Of a stretch of 64,000 nucleotides of DNA, positions 33,809 through 41,420 are shown piece after piece. Origin of the DNA: Kitasatospora arboriphila. GTDB taxonomy: Bacteria; Actinomycetota; Actinomycetes; Mycobacteriales; Mycobacteriaceae. A program made the position numbers and the translations under genes. The stretch lies in the NCBI RefSeq assembly GCF_000717275.1, contig NZ_JNYV01000002.1:806001-870000 (forward strand), in the 5' to 3' direction. The notes under the pieces were generated by a model, which was given only the letters and a program-made list of their open reading frames with translations, was not told the DNA's origin and ran no database searches. Numbering within the stretch: position 1 is the stretch's first letter; each line of letters begins with the position of its first letter.

Positions 33809-34870
33809 TCAGCGGGACGAGCGGTCGCGGGCGAAGGCCAGGAACCGGTTGTTCTCCGCGGCGTGGGTCACCGTGATTCGCACGCCCTCGCCCGCGAAGG
33901 GCCGGATGATCACGCCGGCATCCGTCGCGTCTTGGGCGAACTTCGTGCTGTCGTCGGCGAGGTCGATCCACACGAAGTTCGCCTGACTTGCCGGCACGTT
34001 GTATCCGGCGGCGCGGAGTTCGCTGGTAACCCGTTCGCGCTCGGCGACCACGGAGTCAGTCCGGGCCAGGAGTTCATCCTTGGCATGCAAGCTCGCGATG
34101 GCAGCCGACTGCGCCAGCGAGTTCACGCTGAAGGGCACGTGCACCTTGAGCAACGCATTCGTGACCGCCGGGTCGGCAACCGCATATCCCACACGTAGCC
34201 CGGCGAGCCCGTAGGCCTTCGAGAACGTTCGCAGCACCACCAGGTTCTTGTAGCGGCGGTGCAGCTCGAGCGCGTCGTAGCGTTGGGTCTCGGTGGGCCT
34301 GACGTACTCGTAGTAGGCCTCGTCGAGTGCGACGAGCACATCGGACGGCACCCGCTCCATGAACTCGTGCAGGGCCGCTGAGTCCACCACGGTGCCTGTT
34401 GGGTTGTTCGGGTTGCAGACGAAGATCAAGCGGGTGCGGTCGGTGATGGCATCGGCCATGGCGGGCAGGTCGTGCACCCGGCCCTCGGTTAACGGAACCT
34501 GCACCGGTGTCGCGCCGGCAACTCGGGTCGCCAGCGGGTACGTCTCGAACGACCGCCACGCGAAGAGCACCTCGTCTCCAGGCCGGGTCGCGATGGTGAT
34601 CAGGTTCTGGCAGAGGGTGACCGACCCGCAGCCGGTCTGGATGTTCTCCGGGGCCACATCGAGGTGCTTCGCGAGCTCGCTGGTCAGCTCCACCGCACCG
34701 TTGTCGGGGTAGCGGTTGACGTTGGCGGCCGCCTCGGCGATCGCGGCGGCGACACTCGGAAGGGGACCGTCGGTGGTCTCGTTGCTCGCGAGTTTGAGGG
34801 CGCCGGGCACGTTCTTGCCGGGGACGTAGGCGGGGACGTCGGCGAGATCGGGGCGGATATGCGGGGTCAC
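33809..34870 (-). CDS. pat: Histidinol-phosphate/aromatic aminotransferase (HisC2/Pat)
   Basis: About 353 residues from GTG 34870 (a TTG at 34879 adds three). Class I/II aminotransferase with SNETTDGPLPSV at the N-terminus, CNPNNPTGT, LDEAYYEYV and the PLP lysine in RTFSKAYGLAGLRVGYA. Matches M. tuberculosis Rv3772, which acts on aromatic amino acids. No his operon nearby, favouring the aromatic role. Confidence 0.87.
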   Translation of the reverse strand: MTPHIRPDLADVPAYVPGKNVPGALKLASNETTDGPLPSVAAAIAEAAANVNRYPDNGAVELTSELAKHLDVAPENIQTGCGSVTLCQNLITIATRPGDEVLFAWRSFETYPLATRVAGATPVQVPLTEGRVHDLPAMADAITDRTRLIFVCNPNNPTGTVVDSAALHEFMERVPSDVLVALDEAYYEYVRPTETQRYDALELHRRYKNLVVLRTFSKAYGLAGLRVGYAVADPAVTNALLKVHVPFSVNSLAQSAAIASLHAKDELLARTDSVVAERERVTSELRAAGYNVPASQANFVWIDLADDSTKFAQDATDAGVIIRPFAGEGVRITVTHAAENNRFLAFARDRSSR

Positions 34871-35009
34871 CCCAACCAATCTAGGGGAGGCCGCCGACTG
34901 CCCTCACCTGGGCCTCTTGCCGGTACGGGGGTGGTGCGACGAGGCGGTTTGCTCTGGCCGCCGCGGACTGTGTAACCTTTTGCTTCGGCAGTTCGAAAGG
35001 ACTCCACCA

Positions 35010-35101
35010 GGAGGCGTGCCAGAGCGGCCGAATGGGACTCACTGCTAATGAGTTGTTCCGCTAAAACGGAACCGGAGGTTCAAATCCTCTCGCCTCCGCC
35101 A
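35010..35101 (+). tRNA. tRNA-Ser (anticodon GCU)
   Basis: Acceptor GGAGGCG pairs with CGCCTCC (35091-35097), followed by encoded G-CCA. Anticodon loop CTGCTAA between ACTCA and TGAGT gives GCU. Long variable arm present. Confidence 0.95.
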
Positions 35102-35137
35102 GTGCAACCAGACTGACGTACAACTGAACACGAGCAC

Positions 35138-35213
35138 GCGCCCGTAGCTCAACGGATAGAGCACTTGACTACGGATCAAGAGGTTAGGGGTTCGAATCCC
35201 TTCGGGCGCACCA
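35138..35213 (+). tRNA. tRNA-Arg (anticodon ACG), likely island attachment gene
   Basis: Acceptor GCGCCCG pairs with CGGGCGC (35203-35209), then A-CCA. Anticodon loop CTACGGA between CTTGA and TCAAG gives ACG. The composition and gene content change right after its 3' end, as expected where an integrase used this tRNA; I found no matching direct repeat inside the window. Confidence 0.95.
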
Positions 35214-36188
35214 TATTATGGCTCTCACCAGGCCAAATGCACTGTCGTTCTCGGCGACGTGGCCTCTGAAACCCGATCTACTCATCACTTTGAGTTGAAA
35301 GTGATGAGTGATTCCAGCCGTCGCGGGCCGTGTCTCAGTGGATGTCGGTCGGCCTCAGGGACAGGATTTTGTCGCCTCCGTCTGACGAAGTCCATCCTCT
35401 GCATCGCGGGGGTTGTCAGCACAGCTGTCGGTCTCCGACCGAGTGGCAGAACAAGCGGTCGGGTCGTGAAGAGTCATGGCGCGGCACGCCGTCGGCGATG
35501 TGTTCACTGGGTCGGAGCGCGGCCGGGGATCGCAGAATAAGTCCGCCCGTGGGTACAGGACTCAGGGTGGTGTACTCCGCGCTAAATCCAATTAGCGCAG
35601 ATGACGTACCGACTGCCTGCGTGAATGGCGGAGGGGCTGGGCGCAATGAGGCGGAAGAGCAGCCCTCGGGGGGAGGTCATAGTGGCGTTTGCCGAGGCGG
35701 GCGGTGTTATGTGACCGAACGGTTCGGAGCGACCGTACTGAGTCACCTCGGCGCGTCCGCAGGTATGCATAGCGACTCGACAGCGTTGTCAGCCGCTGCA
35801 GCAACAGAGCTCGCCTCAGACGAGGACGCGGACTCAATCGCGGTCACGACGGGCGGCGGCCACGGCAGCCATCAAATTCACGATTAGCGGCGCGCAGACT
35901 CGGCGGGTCGTGGCCAATCTGCCTTATGCGATCGCTGGCGACGCCCTAGTGGCCGTGACTATGCTCGAGGCCGCCATAGAGATCGCATCGAGCATCCGGG
36001 TTGCTGGACGCGCGGTTCTACGAAGTGATCGTTCATACGTTGAGTAGCGGCGGGGAGCCATTGCCAAGCATCCGCGCCCGTTTCCAGAGAATCGCGCCGT
36101 CCCCAGTTGGACGTTTTAGTGGCGCCCGACGAAACTCACCCGTTGGTCGATCGCGTTCCATTCGGCGCGCACCTTAAGTGGCGCCGTC
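35214..36188. other. Degraded, gene-poor start of the island
   Basis: About 975 bp with short unconvincing frames only. A fragment at 35901-36047 reads RRVVANLPYAIAGDALVAVT before a stop; I cannot assign it. Likely decayed coding DNA belonging to the pseudogene that follows or to an older insertion. Confidence 0.5.
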
Positions 36189-36919
36189 GTGCGTGGCGAA
36201 CCTGGTCAAGGCAAATCCACTCTTGGGCAGTACCTGTGCCAGGTCACCGCGCCCACGTGCTGCCGAGGATGAGATCAGGTCAGCGCAGGGGAGTACGAGG
36301 CAACAGAGCCTCGCCTACCGCTCAGGGTGAATTCTCGCCACTAGCCTCGTGGTTGGAGGCACCGACCCCTACGATGGCATCCGCATGGTGCACGTGGCAA
36401 ACGTCCTCGCGGAGCTGATCGAGCGTAGAACAACTCCTCGTTGACTACTGTCGCTACTACAGCGCCGGGCGGCCCGTCAGCATCGAACACTCCAAGACCT
36501 CCTCGACCACTACCCAACGCTCATCGGTCCTCGACGGCCTCGATGAGGTGGGCGATCAACGTTTGCGGTCCCAGATTGCCGACGAAATCGACCGTCTGAT
36601 CTAGCGATTCGGCGCCGTGCAAAGACGCAGAACGCAAATGGTGGTGACCACGAGACCGAACTCTTCGTCTTAAGCCGAGCCAAACAAAAAATTGTCCGAA
36701 TATGTTCGCCTGCGGGTAATGGGTCCCGATATGCAGAAGCAATCCCTGCGAAAACGGGCAGCGGTCAACGGACTCCCTGGCCCACGTCACCGCAAACTCA
36801 CCCGGGTCTTCCCTGGCGGGACGGCCGAGGAGCACATCGCGCAACTCAGTGCCAACCTGATCCATCTCACGCCACACGCCGACAATCTGTTATCACAGGG
36901 CACGCTAATGACACACTAG
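36189..36919 (+). pseudogene. Decayed NACHT-type STAND NTPase
   Basis: Motifs of a NACHT NTPase occur in order but in different frames. Walker A is VRGEPGQGKSTLGQYL (36189-36236). TLQDLLDHYPTL is in a second frame (36487-36522). Walker B is VLDGLDEVGDQRLRSQIADE (36527 on). After an in-frame TAG, the sensor-type motif MVVTTRPNSS ends at about 36667. A tail frame from 36692 (MSEYVRLRVMGPDMQKQ...) ends at 36919. Frameshifts plus nonsense codons show it is dead. Bacterial NACHT proteins are anti-phage sensors. The N-terminal effector part is not identifiable. Confidence 0.78.
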
Positions 36920-36923
36920 CTGG

Positions 36924-39900
36924 GTGACACCCCAAAAGATCCCAGTGAGTACTCTCGTTCAACGCATCGCGACACGCGATCGAAGCAGGTCAGAGGCAAC
37001 GCTCCAGGCCGACATTCGGAGTCTTCTGCTGTCACCCGAGCTGGGACTCGAAGATGCGCAGCTCTCCGACGCGGCACCGCTGGAAAGTCCGGTGTCGGAC
37101 GGAACGCGGCGGCGTATTGATATTGAAATCGGCGGGACAGTCGTCGAGGTGAAAAAAGATCTGCATCGCAGTGATTCGGTCGAACGAAATGCAGTCGAGC
37201 AGCTGGCTGGATATGTTCGCCACAAGGTCGATGTTACGGGAAATCGCTTCGTGGGCGTCTTGACTGACGGATCCATTTGGAAAGCATACGCATTGGATAC
37301 CCGTAAAGACGTCCTCGTACCCGTTTCAGAGATTGAGGTTAAATCTGAAGCAGATGCGGGACTTCTACTCGTTTGGCTGGAAGGCGTGATGGCAACCAGG
37401 GAGGAAATCTTCCCCTCCCCAACTGAAATCGAAAACAGACTTGGTGTGGAGTCACCGGCGTATAAAATCGATCACGCGGTTTTAACTGCACTGCTGGACG
37501 ATGGGTTACAAATACCCGAGATACGTCTGAAAAAACAGCTGTGGTCGCGACTTCTCAAAACTGCCTTGGGCGAGAAGTTCGAAGACCGAAATGACCTATT
37601 CGTGGACCACACCTTGCTGGTCCTTCAGGCTAACATCATCGCTCACGCAGTAGTCGGCCTAAATCTAACGCATGCAAAATCCGATCCCAAAGCCCTTGTC
37701 GAAGGCTTACAATTCTTGGGCGCACAGATACATAACGTCGTCGAAGACGACCTGTTTAGCTGGGTATTGGACGTCGCCGGTGGCGACCGATTCCTAAGAA
37801 ACTTAATCCGTCAGGTTTCACGGTTTTCCTGGAGTGACGTGAAGCACGATGTTCTAAAAGTTCTTTATGAATCAGTCATCAGCCCCAGCACCCGCAAGTC
37901 ACTAGGCGAATACTTCACACCAGACTGGCTGGCGGAAAGAGTCGTCTCCAATACTATAACCGATCCTCTTGCGCAACGTGTTTTGGATCCCGCATGTGGG
38001 TCCGGAACATTTATTTTCCACGCCATCAGACACATGCTAGCTGAGGCTGACGCGGCCGGTTTGACTAACAGTGAATCTCTGAATCTGGTACAGCGGAGAG
38101 TATTCGGAATGGATATTCATCCTGTATCGGTCGTCTTGGCTAGGGTCACGTACTTGCTTGCTATCGGCAGGGAGAGGCTGACCGCCGACCGCGGAGAGAT
38201 AACGGTGCCCATCTATCTTGGTGATTCTATGCAGTGGGACTACGGCGCGAACGCCATCAGCTCAGACAGTTTTACTGTCCCTATTGATGCGGACGACCTA
38301 ACTTCGGGTGCCGATAATACGCAAGGAGCCCTATTTCCAAGCGGTCGGGAACTGGAGTTTCCTCTAACTATCTTGAATGACCCGGTGCTGTTTGATCGCT
38401 TCGTTGACGATCTCGCACTGAAGGCTCAAACTCACACCAGCTCAACGAAGGCGTTACCCTCCCCGGACGGGATCCTCGACCGCTACGGATTTGTTGACAT
38501 AGACGATCGCTCCACGTTGAAGTCCACATTCAAGTTGCTATGTGACCTAAATGCCGAAGGAAACAACCATATTTGGGGCTTCTTTGTCCGGAACCAGGTT
38601 CGGCCTCGATGGTGGTCACGTCCTGAAGCTCGCGTAGACATTCTGGTCGGGAATCCGCCCTGGGTCGCGTACCGCTACATGACTGACTCGATGCAGAAGC
38701 AATTTAAGGCGTTTAGCCAAGTTCGCGGCCTTTGGGCCGGTGGCTCGGTTGCGACAACACAGGATCTCGTTGGACTCTTCGTGGCGCGAACTGCAGAGCA
38801 GTTTCTAAGGCCTGGCGGTTCTTTTGGATTTGTTGTTCCGCGCTCAGTACTATCCCGCAAACAATACGACGGATTCCGATCTGGCAGGTGGAACACCGAA
38901 GACCCCGCGATCGAGGATAGCGTCAATAACACGCGTGTGGCATTCCGGCAGGCCTGGGACCTGTTGGGGATAACCTGTACGCCGCCCCTTTTTCCCGTCC
39001 CGGCGGCGGCAATTTTCGGTGAGCGAAGTAGTCGAGCACAGAGCCTTGACGAGGGCGTGACCAAACTTACCGGGAAGTTGCCCGCCCGAAATATTGACCT
39101 GGCAACTGCCGCGCCGCACATAACATCGATCGCAGGGCGAGTACGCGCACTATCGCTCGACGACGCATCTGCGAGTCCCTACGTGCGTAACGCCTTCCAG
39201 GGTGCAATCTTGTCGCCGAGAGTGTTGGTATTCGTCAGGGAGTCCGAGGCGTCGTCACTCGGTGGTTCCTCAGGGCGTATTAATGTAGTGTCCGAGAAGA
39301 GCACTCACGAGCCCTGGAGTTCAATTGGCCAGGTCAGCGGCTCGGTCGAGCGCCCTTTTGTGCGCCCGGTGCACCTGAGATCCACGATCGTTCCCTTCGG
39401 CACTCAACTGCCAGCACAGGTTGTGCTGCCGATTTCGTCGAATGACAAGTTTTTAACTGATAGGGAAATTGATGCGCAGCCTGGTTTAGCGAGATGGTGG
39501 GCCTCTGTGACAGAATTGTGGGTGGAGCATCGCACGGTCAGGAACGGTGATGTTTCATTTCGTCAAAACATTGACTGGCTTGGAAAGCTTACAGGCCAGC
39601 TCGGAAAAGGCATAAATAGAGTGGTTTATACAGCGTCGGGAACGACTATGATGGCGACAAGGCTGTCAGATCCCTCAATCATTGTGGACAACAGTCTTTA
39701 CTGGTTAGCAACTTCGTCGAGAGAATCAGCGCTGTACCTTGTCGCGGTGCTCAACTCAACGCCACTGTTGGAGTTAGTGTCCGAGCTACAGGCAGTTGGG
39801 AACTTTGGACCTCGCCATTTTCACAAACTGCCCTTCAACGCGCCCATTGCCCCGTTCGATGCGACAAATCCTGACCATATGGCGCTGGCTGGTCTTGCCG

Positions 39901-40046
39901 CCCAGGCGGAGACCATAGCAGCAGATTCTGTCTCTACGAGTGCTCGTCGCTTTGGCCAAATTAAGACGAGCAAACTCGTGTGGGCTGCATTGGACGCGGC
40001 GAAGCTCAAAAATGCGATTGATACGCTCGTCGCCAAGCAGTTTTGA
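36924..40046 (+). CDS. Fused restriction-modification enzyme (type IIG-like), N6-adenine methylase plus nuclease
   Basis: 1040 residues from GTG 36924. N-terminal PD-(D/E)xK-like nuclease: RRIDIEIGGTVVEVKKDLH supplies the D...ExK pattern at about residues 70-85. Methyltransferase motif I is VLDPACGSGTFIFHAIRHML and motif IV is DILVGNPPWVAYRYM (NPPW, adenine-N6 type). The C-terminal third should hold the target-recognition domain. Single-chain cut-and-modify enzymes of this size are typical type IIG systems. GC is about 53%, far below the core genes, showing recent transfer. The target site cannot be predicted. Confidence 0.85.
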   Translation: MTPQKIPVSTLVQRIATRDRSRSEATLQADIRSLLLSPELGLEDAQLSDAAPLESPVSDGTRRRIDIEIGGTVVEVKKDLHRSDSVERNAVEQLAGYVRHKVDVTGNRFVGVLTDGSIWKAYALDTRKDVLVPVSEIEVKSEADAGLLLVWLEGVMATREEIFPSPTEIENRLGVESPAYKIDHAVLTALLDDGLQIPEIRLKKQLWSRLLKTALGEKFEDRNDLFVDHTLLVLQANIIAHAVVGLNLTHAKSDPKALVEGLQFLGAQIHNVVEDDLFSWVLDVAGGDRFLRNLIRQVSRFSWSDVKHDVLKVLYESVISPSTRKSLGEYFTPDWLAERVVSNTITDPLAQRVLDPACGSGTFIFHAIRHMLAEADAAGLTNSESLNLVQRRVFGMDIHPVSVVLARVTYLLAIGRERLTADRGEITVPIYLGDSMQWDYGANAISSDSFTVPIDADDLTSGADNTQGALFPSGRELEFPLTILNDPVLFDRFVDDLALKAQTHTSSTKALPSPDGILDRYGFVDIDDRSTLKSTFKLLCDLNAEGNNHIWGFFVRNQVRPRWWSRPEARVDILVGNPPWVAYRYMTDSMQKQFKAFSQVRGLWAGGSVATTQDLVGLFVARTAEQFLRPGGSFGFVVPRSVLSRKQYDGFRSGRWNTEDPAIEDSVNNTRVAFRQAWDLLGITCTPPLFPVPAAAIFGERSSRAQSLDEGVTKLTGKLPARNIDLATAAPHITSIAGRVRALSLDDASASPYVRNAFQGAILSPRVLVFVRESEASSLGGSSGRINVVSEKSTHEPWSSIGQVSGSVERPFVRPVHLRSTIVPFGTQLPAQVVLPISSNDKFLTDREIDAQPGLARWWASVTELWVEHRTVRNGDVSFRQNIDWLGKLTGQLGKGINRVVYTASGTTMMATRLSDPSIIVDNSLYWLATSSRESALYLVAVLNSTPLLELVSELQAVGNFGPRHFHKLPFNAPIAPFDATNPDHMALAGLAAQAETIAADSVSTSARRFGQIKTSKLVWAALDAAKLKNAIDTLVAKQF

Positions 40047-40160
40047 AATTCTCGAACAATACTTGATCCCGCCCGGGCGGATCGTAATGGGGGAGCGGCT
40101 TAGGATTTCGGGTGAGGCAGGCGTCACCGCACCGCTCCAGACGTAACCCCGCCTCGTCTG

Positions 40161-40355
40161 CTACGGGGCCGCCCAGGCTGGCGCGACGTGTCGTACAGCG
40201 TCGTTCCGGGGCTCGGTCGTCCGTCGGCCGACCGCGTTGAGCAATGTTGTCGTGACAAGCCGACTTATGTCGGGATCTCGTAGAGATTCAGAGGGATTGC
40301 TATCGTCCGCTAACTCTCTGATCCGTTCGAGAGCTTCGTCGATGAACGCCAGCAT
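40161..40355 (-). CDS. Small hypothetical protein
   Basis: 64 residues from ATG 40355, starting MLAFIDEALERIRELADDSN; the frame is open upstream to 40445. It could be a real helical small protein or a fragment. No recognised family. It overlaps nothing else that is convincing. Confidence 0.25.
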   Translation of the reverse strand: MLAFIDEALERIRELADDSNPSESLRDPDISRLVTTTLLNAVGRRTTEPRNDAVRHVAPAWAAP

Positions 40356-40421
40356 GTAGTCGCCATTGGAATTGGCGGGGGCCCGACTCGAACGGGCGCC
40401 GAAGTAGCGACCTTTCCCCCG

Positions 40422-41034
40422 GTGACGCTGCACGCCGACGGCCACGACGCGGTTGAGCTACTGGGGAAGTCACCACCTGGCACCCATGAACCCATGATCC
40501 CTGCGGGCCGTGCCATCCACCTCGGCGCCGTTCAAGTCATGCGACCTCAAGCTCAGCCGACGTCGGGTATTCCCGCCACCCTTCGTCTCGACGTGCTCAG
40601 GCTGCGATTGACCCCCGCCCACGGGCTGTTTTATGGGCCGGCCGTCGCGGCCACCAACACATCAGTAGACGGCCCAGCCGTCCCAATGGGCCGCGCATTC
40701 CTCAACCCGAACGCCGGCTGGCTAGGCGCGACGAACAGCACCACTAGATTCGTGCAACCCGGCGACACCTACGACATGTTCAACACTGCCGAAGACGCTC
40801 AACGCTCACTGGGCGTTGTCGACGACACGTGCGAGGCGCTCGTGTCCGCGACGCTCAACGTTGCCGGCGCCACGTAAACGGCCCGCGCGAACATCATGGT
40901 CGGTCCGCCGCACTTCGCGCCCGACCGCCGTCCCTTCCTGTCATTGGCCGACGAGATCAACGACCGCGAAGACGATCCCACCCGCGACGCCGCGCTGACG
41001 CCACAGGAACTCGACGCCTGGGTGGGCCTGTGAT
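40422..41034 (+). pseudogene. Interrupted gene, LodA-like C-terminal fragment (tentative)
   Basis: One frame encodes ...RLTPAHGLFYGPAVAATNTS, AFLNPNAGWLG, EDAQRSLGVVDDTCEALVSA, then an in-frame TAA at 40875, then IMVGPPHFAPDRRPFLSLAD up to 41034. The blocks on both sides of the stop look like one protein. They remind me of LodA-type quinoprotein oxidases or related proteins (VDDTC and PPxFAPDRRPF elements), but I am not certain of the family. No start codon context; probably a leftover. Confidence 0.4.
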
Positions 41035-41051
41035 GTCCCGCTCCCGGCCAA

Positions 41052-41420
41052 TCACACCGACTCTTGGCTGCTGCGCAGAATTGCGCTGATCGCGTTGCAT
41101 TGCGCGCGAACCTCCGACACGGTTGGGGACAGCTGGTACGCGTGTTGGTGGCAGAACATCGTGAGCTGGTACCAGGAGTCGATGAGCACGGCGCCCATCG
41201 GTGTGGTGTCCAAGGATTTGAGAACGGCCAGTTTCGCTTTGGCCGATCCGGTGAGCACGGGTATGCCACATAGTTGCGCGCAACGCTCGTCGATGAGGTC
41301 CTCGACTGCTTGCCGGGTCAGGAATGCCGCGAGTCGTGCCGAGTTCCCGATGGTGGGGCCGGTCGGGGAGTCCAGGAGGGCGCCGGCCCGCAGGAGGAGG
41401 GTCTCTGCCGTGCTTGTCAC
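41052..41420 (-). CDS. Small hypothetical partner of the SMC-like ATPase
   Basis: 122 residues from GTG 41420. Its start overlaps the ATPase stop in a GTGA, so the two are translationally coupled and probably form one system. Helical, no membrane segment; features include VEDLIDERCAQLCGIPVLTG and AVLIDSWYQLTMFCHQHAYQ. The longer frame to 41552 is antisense-like sequence within the ATPase gene. Family not recognised. Confidence 0.65.
   Translation of the reverse strand: MTSTAETLLLRAGALLDSPTGPTIGNSARLAAFLTRQAVEDLIDERCAQLCGIPVLTGSAKAKLAVLKSLDTTPMGAVLIDSWYQLTMFCHQHAYQLSPTVSEVRAQCNAISAILRSSQESV

Noticed and set aside
35191..35213. Attachment-site direct repeat of the tRNA-Arg 3' end
   Set aside because: I looked for a second copy near both integrase relics and at the right end and found none; the other end may lie outside the window.
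35330..35887. 185-codon frame after tRNA-Arg
   Set aside because: Composition is that of a chance frame (Ser/Gly/Arg-rich, no hydrophobic core, no ribosome site) and it matches no family I know.
35901..36047. Possible KsgA/Erm methyltransferase fragment (VVANLPYAIAG)
   Set aside because: Only one short motif-like match (NLPY); the flanking sequence does not continue as a methyltransferase, so it may be chance or part of another decayed gene.
40070..40090. Palindrome CCGCCCGGGCGG after the R-M gene
   Set aside because: It has no loop and no T-tract, so it is not a convincing terminator.
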